Numbered from the stretch's first letter, positions 7,131 through 16,511 are shown. The stretch: DNA of 64,000 bases from JAFGOG01 sp034429215 (GCA_034429215.1 DAOUGI010000019.1:85572-149571); one strand, 5' to 3'. Numbers and translations: made by a program. Notes: generated from the sequence alone by a model not told the origin.

Positions 7131-8086
7131 CAGACCAGACGTGGGTCGAGGTCTCCAGACTCCAAGAACTGGTGTACGAGCTCAAGATCGAAGATGTGAT
7201 GAAGCGCGAGGTCATCACTGTCGCTCCCCAAGCCACGATGCGAGAGTTCAAGGAGCTGCTGCGCCTGAAGCGCATCTCCGGCGCGCCGGTGGTCGAGGGA
7301 GACAAGCTGGTGGGGATCATCAGCCTGGAAGATCTGATCAAGACGCTCGAAGATGGAGAGATGGACAGCCTGGTCGGGAGCAAGATGACCTTTGGCGTGG
7401 AAACCCTGTACAGCGACGAGTCGGCGGTGCAGGCGGTCACCCAGATGGCCCGCTTTGGCTACGGCCGCTTTCCGGTGGTCGACCGGTCGGGCAAGCTGGT
7501 AGGTATCCTGACACGTGGAGACATCCTGCGGGGATTGCTCCGGCGCCTGGAGGTCAACTACCACGCAGAAGAGATCCAACGCTACCGGGCCAGCCACATC
7601 TTTCAGGACATTGTCTCAGATCGGACCAGCGTGATCCTGCGCTATCAGGTGCAGAGCAAGAACTTTAAGCAGGGAGGGGCCGCCTCCAGCAAGATCAAGC
7701 GAGCCATTGAGCGGCTGGGCGGAGGCCCGCCCATCGCCCGGCGGGTGGGCGTGGCAGCCTATGAGGCAGAGATGAACCTGGTGATCCACACCGACCAGGG
7801 GGGCAAGATGAGGGTAGAGATCCAGCCAGATCGGGTCTATATCTTGGCCGAAGATCGCGGCCCCGGCATCGCCGACATCGACCAGGCACTCCAACCTGGG
7901 TTCTCAACAGCCCCGGAATGGATCCGCGAGCTGGGGTTCGGCGCGGGAATGGGCCTGCTGAACATCCAGCATTGCACGAATGAGATGAAGATCGAGTCGA
8001 CGCCAGGCGTCGGCACTCGGCTCGAGATGTGGTTCCATATCCCGCCTCCTGAAACGACGCCAAAGCAGAAAGAGGATCTGTTATGA
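7127..8086 (+). CDS. CBS-domain pair with anti-sigma/histidine-kinase-like ATPase domain
   Basis: A 319-residue protein. Two CBS domains occupy about residues 20-75 (EDVMKREVITVAP, GAPVVEGDKLVGIISLEDL) and 85-145 (GRFPVVDRSGKLVGILTRGDIL), and would bind adenine nucleotides. The C-terminal 150 residues are a GHKL ATPase of the RsbW type: the N-box lies in ARRVGVAAYEAEMNLVIH, the G1 box is EDRGPGIAD and the G2 region is GFGAGMGLLN. No phosphorylatable His domain or transmembrane segment is present. It overlaps its neighbours by 4 nt on both sides. In anaerobes this gene type accompanies NADH-linked iron hydrogenases and formate dehydrogenases, suggesting energy-charge-dependent control. Confidence 0.85.
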   Translation: MTDQTWVEVSRLQELVYELKIEDVMKREVITVAPQATMREFKELLRLKRISGAPVVEGDKLVGIISLEDLIKTLEDGEMDSLVGSKMTFGVETLYSDESAVQAVTQMARFGYGRFPVVDRSGKLVGILTRGDILRGLLRRLEVNYHAEEIQRYRASHIFQDIVSDRTSVILRYQVQSKNFKQGGAASSKIKRAIERLGGGPPIARRVGVAAYEAEMNLVIHTDQGGKMRVEIQPDRVYILAEDRGPGIADIDQALQPGFSTAPEWIRELGFGAGMGLLNIQHCTNEMKIESTPGVGTRLEMWFHIPPPETTPKQKEDLL

Positions 8087-8421
8087 TCGTTGAAGAGATT
8101 GTGAACAAGCTGGGGTTGCAGGTGATCAGCTCAGGAGATACGCAGCAGGAGGTGACGGGTGGCTATGCCGCCGACCTGCTGAGCTGCGTGATGGCCAAGG
8201 CCAAGGCCGGCAACGTATGGGTGACGTTGCAGGCACACCCAAACGTGGTCGCCGTGGCCTCACTCCTGAACCTGGCGGCGGTGATTATCAGCGAAGGGAT
8301 CCATCCGGACCTGGAGACGGTGGAACGAGCGCAGGAAAACCAGGTGACGCTGCTTGGCTCGCCGCAGACCACCTTCGCGGTGGTTGGCGAGCTGAGCAAG
8401 TTGGGGGTGGGTGGCGCCTGA
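8083..8421 (+). CDS. DRTGG domain protein
   Basis: A 112-residue protein that consists of a single DRTGG-like domain: GNVWVTLQAHPNVVAVASLL, then AAVIISEGIHPDLETVERA and VTLLGSPQTTFAVVGEL. DRTGG domains occur next to CBS domains and in phosphotransacetylase and HPr-kinase-like proteins, and are thought to bind small ligands. The ATG overlaps the stop of the CBS-ATPase gene (ATGA), and the next gene begins inside this one. Together with the gene at 6720 it forms a regulatory set upstream of the formate dehydrogenase subunits. The ligand is unknown. Confidence 0.8.
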   Translation: MIVEEIVNKLGLQVISSGDTQQEVTGGYAADLLSCVMAKAKAGNVWVTLQAHPNVVAVASLLNLAAVIISEGIHPDLETVERAQENQVTLLGSPQTTFAVVGELSKLGVGGA

Positions 8422-9178
8422 CGTCATGATGTGGCGCTACCTGCTGGCCGACCTGCACCTGCACACCGTGCTTTCGCCCTGCGCTGAGGTAGAGATGATC
8501 CCGCCGCTCATCGTTCGGCGGGCGCAGGAGCTAGGCCTGGAGGTGATCGCCGTGACCGACCACAATGCAGCCCTCAATGTGACGGCGATGATCGACGCGG
8601 CGGCAGGCACAGGACTGACGGTGTTGCCGGGCATGGAAGTGCAAAGTCGGGAAGAGGTGCACCTGATCACCCTGTTTGACACGGTGGATCAGGTAATGGC
8701 CTGGCAGGAGTGTGTTTGGGCCGCTCTGCCTGACCGGGAGAACGACGAGGCGTTCTTTGGCGCCCAGTTCGTGGTCGATGCCACAGGGGAGTACCGCTAC
8801 ACGGAAAAGCGGATGCTGTCGATCTCGGCGGCGTTGTCGGTCGAAGAGGTGGTGTTGGGCGTGCGAGCATTGGGTGGAATTGTCCTGCCCGCCCACGTAG
8901 ATCGCCCGTCCAACAGCCTGATCGCCAACCTGGGGTTCGTGCCGCCAGGGCTGGAGATCGCCGGCTTGGAGCTGTCGCGAAGGGCCGACCCAACCCAGGT
9001 GGCGCAGCGCCTGCCGCAGATAGCGGGCTTTGGCCACCTGGTGAGCGGCGATGCCCACCGCCTGGAAGAGATGACCGCACGGACGATGCTAAAAGTGGCA
9101 GCGCCGACGGTGGCCGAGATCGCGCTGGCCCTGACCGGTCAGGATGGGCGGCGCGTCGAGATTCTGAATGTCAAGTAA
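8411..9178 (+). CDS. PHP-domain phosphoesterase-like protein
   Basis: A 255-residue PHP-superfamily metal-dependent phosphoesterase. Metal-site motifs are visible in order: DLHLHTVLSPC near residue 14, VTDHN near 48, EVQSREEVHLI near 80, a PAHVDRPS segment near 163 and SGDAHR near 215. The GTG at 8411 lies 11 nt inside the previous gene; ATG codons at 8426 and 8429 are alternatives. PHP proteins of this kind sit in NADH-linked hydrogenase and formate dehydrogenase operons of anaerobes. The substrate is unknown, and it may remove a nucleotide or flavin-related metabolite (inference). Confidence 0.85.
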   Translation: MAPDVMMWRYLLADLHLHTVLSPCAEVEMIPPLIVRRAQELGLEVIAVTDHNAALNVTAMIDAAAGTGLTVLPGMEVQSREEVHLITLFDTVDQVMAWQECVWAALPDRENDEAFFGAQFVVDATGEYRYTEKRMLSISAALSVEEVVLGVRALGGIVLPAHVDRPSNSLIANLGFVPPGLEIAGLELSRRADPTQVAQRLPQIAGFGHLVSGDAHRLEEMTARTMLKVAAPTVAEIALALTGQDGRRVEILNVK

Positions 9179-9191
9179 AGGGAGAGGATAG

Positions 9192-9695
9192 ATGGCCGAG
9201 GAAAGTCATGTGGTAAGCGAAGCGAATCCGGTGGAGCAGGAGCTGGACCTAACGCCGTTGTACGCGCTGGTGGAAGAGTACAAAACACAGCACGGAGCGG
9301 TCATCCCGGTGCTGCAAAAGGCACAGGCGCTCTATGGCTGGCTGCCGCGGGAGGTGCTGGAGGTCGTTTCCAAAGGGATGCGGGTGCCACTGAGTCGGAT
9401 TTATGGCGTGGTGACCTTTTACTCCCAATTCTACCTGACCCGCCGAGGGCGCCACATCGTCCGCCAATGTGACGGCACCGCCTGTCACGTGCGGGGGGCG
9501 GCGCAGATCATCGACACCTGCCAGAACCGGCTGGGGATCAAGGCCGGGCAGACGACGCCCGATTACCGGCTGACCTACGAAGTGGTCTATTGTCTGGGAT
9601 CGTGCGGATTGGCGCCGGTGGCCATGATCGACGACAAGGTCGTCGGCCACCTGGTGCCCGAGACGACAGTCAAGCTGCTGGAAGAATTAGTGTAG
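9192..9695 (+). CDS. nuoE: NuoE-like [2Fe-2S] subunit (NADH dehydrogenase 24 kDa type)
   Basis: A 167-residue thioredoxin-fold subunit of an NAD(P)H-oxidising module. The N-terminal helical part includes AVIPVLQKAQALYGWLP and GVVTFYSQF. The four cluster cysteines are in RQCDGTACHVRG and YCLGSCGLAPV. It passes electrons between the flavin subunit and the iron-sulfur chain of the formate dehydrogenase alpha subunit. The ribosome site AGGGAGAGG precedes the ATG. The stop codon TAG lies inside a small hairpin repeat. Confidence 0.93.
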   Translation: MAEESHVVSEANPVEQELDLTPLYALVEEYKTQHGAVIPVLQKAQALYGWLPREVLEVVSKGMRVPLSRIYGVVTFYSQFYLTRRGRHIVRQCDGTACHVRGAAQIIDTCQNRLGIKAGQTTPDYRLTYEVVYCLGSCGLAPVAMIDDKVVGHLVPETTVKLLEELV

Positions 9696-9717
9696 GGGCG
9701 ACCCCCTGTAGTCGCCC
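9692..9717 (+). repeat. Stop-codon-containing hairpin repeat (GTAGGGGC family)
   Basis: GGGCGAC at 9696-9702 pairs with GTCGCCC at 9711-9717 around an 8-nt loop. The TAG stop of the NuoE-like gene (9693-9695) forms the left edge. Similar TAG-plus-hairpin units stand at 18989, 22111 and, on the minus strand, 51245. Confidence 0.7.
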
Positions 9718-9726
9718 GGGGAGGGA

Positions 9727-10116
9727 ATGATGCCAACAATCAAATCAATTGAGGATCTCAAAAGGATCCGGGAACAGGCCCAGCAAGATTTCAAGATCCG
9801 GCTCGAGACGAACACCAAAATCATCGTGGGGATGGGCACTTGCGGTATCGCCGCCGGCGCGCGGGAGACGATGCACGCCATCTTGGAAGAGCTGCAAAAG
9901 CACGAGATCGACGCCCACATCACGACCGTGGGCTGCATCGGGATGTGCTCGAAAGAGCCACTGGTAGACATTGAGCAGGCGGGCAAGCCGAGGATCACCT
10001 ATTGCAACATACTGCCTGACATGGTGCCCCGCTTGATCGAGGAGCACCTGATCAAGGGCAACATAGTCCGGGAGTGGGCGATGGGCCGCCTGTCTTCCGA
10101 AGGAGTGGGGCAGTAA
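9727..10116 (+). CDS. Thioredoxin-like [2Fe-2S] ferredoxin, HndB type
   Basis: A 129-residue thioredoxin-like ferredoxin resembling HndB, the small subunit of NADP-reducing hydrogenases. The cluster cysteines are in GMGTCGIAAGA and VGCIGMCSKEP. Positions and spacing match the NuoE C-terminal fold but without its helical N terminus. It lies between the NuoE-like and NuoF-like genes with the ribosome site GGGGAGGGA. It probably adds one [2Fe-2S] centre to the formate dehydrogenase complex. Confidence 0.88.
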   Translation: MMPTIKSIEDLKRIREQAQQDFKIRLETNTKIIVGMGTCGIAAGARETMHAILEELQKHEIDAHITTVGCIGMCSKEPLVDIEQAGKPRITYCNILPDMVPRLIEEHLIKGNIVREWAMGRLSSEGVGQ

Positions 10117-10117
10117 C

Positions 10118-13100
10118 ATGGCAGAACCATTGTATCGAGCGAATGTCCTGGTCTGTGGCGGCACCGGCTGCGAGGCATCCGGATCGAGCAGCACCTACCA
10201 GATGTTGGTCGAGGAGGTCGCGCGCCGCGGGCTGGCCAGCGAGATAGAGACGATCCACACCGGCTGCCGGGGCTTTTGCGCCATGGGCCCGGTCATCATC
10301 ATTTATCCCGACGGCATCTTTTACTGCCAGGTCAAGGCCGAGGATATCCCCTTACTGGTCGAAGAGACGCTGGTCAAGGGCCGCGTAGTCGAGCGATTGA
10401 CCTACAAAGAGCCGTCGGATCACCAGGCAGTGCCATTCTACGGCCAGATCCCGTTCTACAGCAAGCAGTTGCGCATCACGCTGCGCAACTGCGGTATGAT
10501 CGACCCGGAGAATATCGAAGAGTATATCGCCCGCGACGGCTACCAGGCACTGGTCAAAGCGCTGTCGTCCATGACGCCTGCCCAGGTAGTGGACGAGGTC
10601 AAGCGCTCGGGCCTGCGCGGTCGGGGTGGGGCCGGCTTTCCGACCGGCGTCAAGTGGGAGCTGACGGCCAAGGCGCCGGGCGCCTCCAAGTACGTGGTGT
10701 GCAACGCCGACGAAGGCGACCCCGGCGCTTTTATGGACAGGTCGCTGATCGAAGGCGACCCCCACTGCCTGATCGAAGGTATGACCCTCTGTGGCTATGC
10801 CGTGGGCGCTCAGGAAGGTTATGTCTACTGCCGGGCCGAGTACCCGCTGGCCATCAAACGGTTGCACATCGCCATCGCCAAGGCCGAAGAGTATGGGCTG
10901 CTGGGCGACAACATCCTTGGCAGCGACTTTTCGTTCCACCTGCACGTCAAAGAGGGCGCCGGGGCGTTCGTCTGTGGTGAGGAGACGGCCCTGTTGGCCT
11001 CCATCGAGGGCCGCCGGGGCGAGCCGCGTCCCCGCCCGCCCTTCCCGGCGGTGTCGGGACTGTGGAACAAGCCGACCAACCTGAACAACGTCAAGAGCTA
11101 TGCCAACACGCCGCAGATCATCCTCAACGGCGCCGAATGGTTCGCCGGCATCGGCTCACCCAAATCGCCGGGGACGGCCATCTTTGCCCTGACCGGCAAA
11201 GTGAACAACACCGGCCTGGTCGAAGTGCCGATGGGCATCACCCTGGGCGAGATCATCTACGACATCGGCGGCGGCGTCCCCGACGGCAAGCACTTCAAGG
11301 CCGTGCAGACCGGCGGCCCGCTGGGTGGCTGCATCCCGGCCCAGCACCTGAACGTCCAGGTCGATTTCGACTCGCTAAAACAGGTGGGCGCGGTCATGGG
11401 CTCCGGTGGCATGATCGTGGTCGACGAAGACACCTGCATGGTCGAGTTCGCCAAGTTCTTCCTGCAATTCGCCACGGCCGAGAGCTGTGGCAAGTGCATC
11501 CCCTGCCGGGTGGGTGGAAAGCGGATGCTGGAGGTGCTGACCCGGATTTGCGAGGGCAAGGGCCAGATGAGCGACCTGGACACCATCCGCAGCCTGGCGG
11601 CCGGGATGGAGACCGGCTCACTGTGCGCCCTGGGACAGTTGACGCCGGGGCCGGTGATGGCCGCGTTGCGCTACTTTGAAGAAGAGTTCATCAGCCACAT
11701 CGTCGAAAAGCGTTGTTCGGCAGGGGCATGCAAGCCGCTGGTACGCGCCCGCTGCACGAACGCCTGCCCGGCCGAAGTGGACGTACCGAGCTATATCGCC
11801 CTGGTGGCTCAGGGACGCTATGCCGAGGGGTTGGAGATCCACCGCCGCAAGAACCCGTTCGCCCTGGTTTGCGGGCGAGTGTGCCCGGCTTTTTGCGAGC
11901 AGCGTTGCCGCCGGGCAGACATCGACGAGCCGATCGCCATCCGCGCTGCCAAGCGCTACATGGCCGATCACGAGTTCGAAAAGCCGTGGACACCGGCGGT
12001 CGAGGGCACACCCAAAAAGGAACGGGTAGCAGTCATCGGCGCAGGGCCGGCCGGCCTGACGGCGGCCCTGCGGCTATCGCAGATGGGCTACAAGGTAACG
12101 GTTTTCGAAAAGCTGCCGGTGGCGGGTGGCATGATGGCGGTGGGCATTCCCGAGTACCGCCTGCCAAGACCGGCGCTGAACCAGGAGATCGACAACATCC
12201 GGCGGGCCGGAGCGGAGATCCGCTGCAACCAGGCCCTGGGACGGGATTTCACCCTCGATTCACTGCAGGCAGATGGCTACAAGGCCGTGGTGCTGGCCCT
12301 CGGCGCTCACCGCAGCAGCAAGATGCGGATCGAAGGCGAGGACAAAGCCGGCGTCCTCCACGGCATCGACTTTTTGCGAGAGGTAGCCCTTGGCAGCCCA
12401 CCCGACCTGCGCGGCAAGCGCGTGGCGGTGGTTGGCGGCGGCAACGCAGCCATCGACGCCGTCCGCACCGCGTGGCGGTTGGGCGCCAGTGAGGTGCATG
12501 TTATCTACCGGCGCCGCCGGGAGGACATGCCGGCCTACGAGGAAGAGATCGAAGCAGCCGAACAGGAAGGAGCTATCTTCCACTACCTCACCAACCCGAC
12601 GCGGGTGCTCGGCGACGATCGCGTCACCGGGATCGAGTGTCTCAAGCAGACACTGGGCGACTTTGACAGCAGCGGCCGCAGGCGGCCCATTCCGCTGTCC
12701 GGCTCAGAGTTTGTCATCGACGTCGATCTGCTCATCCCGGCTATCGGCCAAGGGACCGACCTGACCGGGCTGGATGATACGGTGTCCGTGCGGCGCGATG
12801 GCACCTTCGAGGTAGACGCCTCGCTTGGCACGTCGCGGCCTGGCGTCTTTGCCGCGGGCGACGCGGCCAGCGGGCCGGCCACGGTGATCGAAGCGGTAGC
12901 CCAGGGCAACGCCGTGGCGCGGACCGTCGATCACTACCTGCGCACCGGGCAGATGCCCGCCGAAAAGCTGGTGACGCTGCCCGGCTACGAGGTCGTGGAG
13001 CAACCCTTTAGCCTGGACGACTATGCCGAGGCCAAGCGGCCTGCCGCGCCCCACCTGCCGGTGGCCGAGCGGCAAGGCAGCTTCCGGGAAGTGGAATCGC

Positions 13101-13228
13101 GGATGGACGAGCACACAATTCAGGAAGAATGCAAGCGCTGCTTGCGCTGCGACCTAGAATGGTTGCAGGAGATGGGCTTGGCCTTCCAGCGGGTGCCGGA
13201 ACATGCAGTAATTGAGAAGGGGAGGTAA
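10118..13228 (+). CDS. NuoF-like flavoprotein fused to GltD-like FAD/NAD(P) oxidoreductase
   Basis: A 1036-residue electron-transfer subunit. Residues 1-95 are another thioredoxin-like [2Fe-2S] domain (CGGTGCEASGS, TGCRGFCAMGP). Residues about 120-530 are the NuoF/HndC module: the NADH/FMN loop RGRGGAGFPTG near 166, the SLBB region, and the [4Fe-4S] motif CGKCIPC starting at C457. From about 535 to the end is a GltD/NfnB-like part: cysteines CTNACPAEVDVP and CGRVCPAFCEQRC for two [4Fe-4S] clusters, the FAD motif VIGAGPAGLTAA near 638 and the NAD(P) motif VVGGGNAAID near 772. A final CKRCLRCD starts at C1005. Two flavin sites in one subunit suit bifurcation or NADPH/NADH coupling to formate oxidation, which is inference. 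Confidence 0.93.
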   Translation: MAEPLYRANVLVCGGTGCEASGSSSTYQMLVEEVARRGLASEIETIHTGCRGFCAMGPVIIIYPDGIFYCQVKAEDIPLLVEETLVKGRVVERLTYKEPSDHQAVPFYGQIPFYSKQLRITLRNCGMIDPENIEEYIARDGYQALVKALSSMTPAQVVDEVKRSGLRGRGGAGFPTGVKWELTAKAPGASKYVVCNADEGDPGAFMDRSLIEGDPHCLIEGMTLCGYAVGAQEGYVYCRAEYPLAIKRLHIAIAKAEEYGLLGDNILGSDFSFHLHVKEGAGAFVCGEETALLASIEGRRGEPRPRPPFPAVSGLWNKPTNLNNVKSYANTPQIILNGAEWFAGIGSPKSPGTAIFALTGKVNNTGLVEVPMGITLGEIIYDIGGGVPDGKHFKAVQTGGPLGGCIPAQHLNVQVDFDSLKQVGAVMGSGGMIVVDEDTCMVEFAKFFLQFATAESCGKCIPCRVGGKRMLEVLTRICEGKGQMSDLDTIRSLAAGMETGSLCALGQLTPGPVMAALRYFEEEFISHIVEKRCSAGACKPLVRARCTNACPAEVDVPSYIALVAQGRYAEGLEIHRRKNPFALVCGRVCPAFCEQRCRRADIDEPIAIRAAKRYMADHEFEKPWTPAVEGTPKKERVAVIGAGPAGLTAALRLSQMGYKVTVFEKLPVAGGMMAVGIPEYRLPRPALNQEIDNIRRAGAEIRCNQALGRDFTLDSLQADGYKAVVLALGAHRSSKMRIEGEDKAGVLHGIDFLREVALGSPPDLRGKRVAVVGGGNAAIDAVRTAWRLGASEVHVIYRRRREDMPAYEEEIEAAEQEGAIFHYLTNPTRVLGDDRVTGIECLKQTLGDFDSSGRRRPIPLSGSEFVIDVDLLIPAIGQGTDLTGLDDTVSVRRDGTFEVDASLGTSRPGVFAAGDAASGPATVIEAVAQGNAVARTVDHYLRTGQMPAEKLVTLPGYEVVEQPFSLDDYAEAKRPAAPHLPVAERQGSFREVESRMDEHTIQEECKRCLRCDLEWLQEMGLAFQRVPEHAVIEKGR

Positions 13229-13235
13229 GCGAGCG

Positions 13236-15938
13236 ATGGCAACGCTGAACATCACCATTGATGGCCTTAAGCTAACAGCAGAAGAAGGTCAAACCGTCAT
13301 GCAGGCAGCCACAGCGGCAGGTATCAAGATCCCGGCGCTGTGCCACCACCCGTCGCTCAAGCCGATCGGCGCCTGCCGGGTCTGCCTGGTTGAAGTGGCG
13401 CGGCAGCGGACTCTGCAGCCGGCCTGCACCTTCCCGGTCATGGAAGGCATGGAGGTTCAAACCCATTCGCCGAAGGTGGTCGAGGCTCGTCGCTTTGTGC
13501 TGGAACTGCTGCTGTCGGACCATCCGCTCGACTGCATGACCTGCGAGCGGACCGGCAACTGCGAGCTTCAAGACCTGGCCTACGAGTATGGCCTGAAAGA
13601 GAGCCGCTTCCCCGGCATCCAGCACGCCTACGACATCGACACATCCAACCCCTTCTACGTGCGGGACTATAACAAGTGCATCCTGTGCCGGCGGTGCGTG
13701 CGCGCCTGCAACGAAATCAACGGCGTAGAGGCCATCGGCACCATCCAGCGCGGCTTTAGCACCAAGATCGGCACCGCCTTTGATGGGTCAATGCAGGACA
13801 GCCCGTGCGAGTTCTGCGGGATGTGTGTCGAGGTGTGCCCGACGGCGGCGCTCGTGCCTGTCCTGCGGGCGGGCAAGGGTCGCCCCTGGGAGTTCAAGCA
13901 GGTGGCGACCACCTGCACCTACTGTGGCGTGGGCTGCCAATTCTACCTGGAGGTCAAGGACGGGAAAATCGTGCAGGTAGCCTCCAAGTGGGATGCTCCG
14001 GCCAATCATGGCTGGACCTGCGTCAAGGGACGCTTTGGCTGGGACTTTGTCCATCACCCCGACCGCCTGACCAAGCCGCTGGTGCGCCGAACCAAAGGCG
14101 GCCCGCTGGAAGAGGCCGAGTGGGATGAGGCGCTGGACCTGGTGGCGACACGGCTCAAGACGATCAAAGAAGAGTCGGGGCCTGCCGCGTTCGGCGCGTT
14201 CACCTCGGCCAAGTGCACCAACGAAGAGAACTATGTGCTGCAAAAATTCACCCGGGCGGTGATGGGGACAAACAACATCGACCACTGTGCCCGCCTCTGA
14301 CACAGCCCTACTGTGACCGGTCTGGTCACATCATTCGGCTCTGGGGCGATGACCAACAGCTTTGACGACATCGCCGAGCAAGCACAGGCCTACTTTATCA
14401 TCGGCTCGAACACCACCGAGCAGCATCCGGTGCTTGGCATGCGCCTGCGCCAGGCAATCAAGCAGCGGGGAGCCAAGCTCATCCTGTGCGATCCGCGCCT
14501 AATCCCGATCGCCGACCTGGCCACCCTGCACATCCGGCATAAACCGGGGACCGACATCGCTCTGCTGAACGGGATCATGAACGTCCTGATCGAACAGGAC
14601 CTGTATGACAAAGAGTTTGTCGCCCAGAGGACGGAGGGCTTTGAGGATCTCAAGGCCAAAATAGCGGACTATACCCCAGAACGGGTGGCCAAAATCTGCG
14701 GCGTGGATGCAGCACAGATCGTCGAGGCAGCTCACATATTGGCCGCCAACCGGCCCGCAGCGCTCCTGTATGCCATGGGCATCACCCAGCACATCACCGG
14801 GCACCAAAACGTCATCAGCTGCGCCAACTTGCAGATGCTGCTGGGCAACATGGGCGTGCCGGGAGGTGGGGTCAACCCCCTGCGCGGCCAGAACAACGTC
14901 CAGGGTGCCTGCGATATGGGCGGCCTGCCCAACGTCTACACCGCCTACCAGGCAGTGACCCTGGAGGCCAGCCAGAAAAAGTTTGAAGAGGCCTGGGGTG
15001 TGCCCCTGCCCAACAAGGTGGGGTTGACGGTCACGGAGATGCTGCCCCAGGTGGTCCAGGGCGCCGTGCGCTCCCTGTACATCATGGGCGAGAACCCGGC
15101 GCTGTCGGACCCGAATGCCGACCACAGCGCCGCGTGCCTGCAAAAGGCCGATTTTCTGGTAGTCCAGGACATCTTTCTCACCGAAACGGCGGCGTTGGCC
15201 GACGTGGTGCTGCCCAGCTATAGTTGGGCCGAAAAGCTGGGCACCTTCACCAACTCGGAGCGGCGGGTCCAGTTCGTCCGGCCCGCGGTGCCGCCGCCCG
15301 GCGAGGCCAAGCCCGATTGGTGGATCATCGGCGAGATCGCGCGGCGCATGGGCTACGATGGCCTGACCTACGGCTCAGAGCAGGAGATCATGGCCGAGAT
15401 CAACCGTCTGACGCCCAGCTATGGGGGGATCACCTACGACCGGATCGGCGATCAAGGGCTGCAGTGGCCCTGCCCAACGGTCGAGCACCCCGGCACCCCG
15501 ATCCTGCACATCGGCAGGTTCAGCCGAGGCATGGGCAGCCTGCAGGCCGCCGAGTGGAAACCGCCGGCCGAAGAGACCGACGAGGAATACCCATTCGTGT
15601 TCACCACCGGCCGGGTTCTGTACCACTATCACACCGGCTCAATGACCCGCCGCTCGGCAGGATTGGAGACGATCTGCCCCGAGGCGATCGTCGAGATCAA
15701 TACCGGCGATGCCACCCGGCTGTCGATCGCCGACGGCGCAATGGTCAGGGTCATCTCGCGCCGGGGTCAAGTCACGGCCAAGGCCGAGGTGAGCGACAAG
15801 GTCGAGCCCGGCGTCGTCTTTATGCCCTGGCACTTTGCCGAGGCAGCGGCTAACAAGTTGACCATCGCTGCACTGGATCCGATCGCCAAGATACCGCAGT
15901 TAAAGGTGTGCGCGGTCAGGGTCGAGGCAGCGGCGTAG
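13236..15938 (+). CDS. fdhA: Formate dehydrogenase alpha subunit, selenocysteine-containing (UGA at 14298-14300)
   Basis: A 900-residue molybdopterin subunit that oxidises formate to CO2 or runs in reverse. Read through the in-frame TGA at 14298-14300, both halves join in one frame without a shift. The site reads DHCARL-U-HSPTVTG, the exact place of the active Sec/Cys in formate dehydrogenases, giving Sec355. A matching SECIS hairpin follows. N-terminal NuoG-like clusters are visible: [2Fe-2S] cysteines C36, C47, C50, C64; a His-ligated cluster in HPLDCMTCERTGNC; two ferredoxin clusters (CILCRRCVRAC, CEFCGMCVEVC); and the CTYCGVGC cluster from C227. The start is ATG 13236, with GGAGG at 13221-13225. 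Unless recoded, it would be wrongly split at 14300. Confidence 0.95.
14301..14330 (+). promoter_or_regulatory. Bacterial SECIS element for Sec insertion in fdhA
   Basis: Eleven nucleotides after the UGA, TGTGACC (14312-14318) and GGTCACA (14324-14330) form a perfect 7-bp stem closed by the loop GGTCT (14319-14323). The same GGUCU apical loop is the SelB-binding feature of the E. coli fdhF SECIS. Position, stem and loop all fit a bacterial selenocysteine insertion element. Confidence 0.93.
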
Positions 15939-15964
15939 GACAAATCAAAACAGGAGGTACAACT

Positions 15965-16459
15965 GTGGACGTCATCAAAATCTATCAATATGCTCTACAG
16001 CGTGAATATGAGGGCCGGGATTTCTTTCGCAATAATGCCAAGCGGGTTGGACACGCGGCGGCAGCCGGCGTGTTCGAAAACCTGGCCGCTGAGGAAGAAA
16101 AGCACATCGTCTTCATCCAGAGCCTGATCGACGCTTTGCAGGGAAAAGGCACCTCGCCGCTGCAGACCGGCAAGGCGCTGGAAGAGGCAGGCTTTTTCTC
16201 GACCCGCGCCCAGAGCGAGGCGCTGGACCAGACGGTGATCGAGGCGATGGTGCCCGACCTGCCCGTGCTGCGCACCGCCTACCTGATCGAGCGCGACTTT
16301 GCCGAGTTCTACGAGATGTCGGCCAAGCAGGTAGAGGACAAAACGGCGAAAAAGTCGCTGCAGATGCTGGGCCGCTGGGAGCGGCAGCACGAAAAGCTGT
16401 TCAAGATGATGCACGACAAGGCCTTTGAAGAGTACGCCTCCATGCCCTGGGGCGGCTAA
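15965..16459 (+). CDS. Ferritin-like/rubrerythrin-type diiron protein
   Basis: A 164-residue four-helix protein, started at GTG 15965 behind AGGAGGT. The first helix pair carries LQREYEGRDFF and LAAEEEKHIVF, the second YLIERDFAEFYEMSA and RWERQHEKLF, giving the paired E and EE-x2-H ligands of a diiron ferritin-like site. No rubredoxin domain is attached. It follows fdhA by 26 nt and is probably co-transcribed, which suggests peroxide or oxygen protection of the oxygen-sensitive complex (inference). Confidence 0.85.
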   Translation: MDVIKIYQYALQREYEGRDFFRNNAKRVGHAAAAGVFENLAAEEEKHIVFIQSLIDALQGKGTSPLQTGKALEEAGFFSTRAQSEALDQTVIEAMVPDLPVLRTAYLIERDFAEFYEMSAKQVEDKTAKKSLQMLGRWERQHEKLFKMMHDKAFEEYASMPWGG

Positions 16460-16511
16460 CAAAGACAATCCTCCGGGCCAAGCCTTGGAGGTCTAGTCCT
16501 GCCAATCAAAA

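Noticed and set aside
14298..14313. fdhA as two genes or as a pseudogene interrupted by a stop codon.
   Set aside because: The TGA is in frame, falls on the known Sec site and has a SECIS hairpin at the right distance, so one selenoprotein is the better model.
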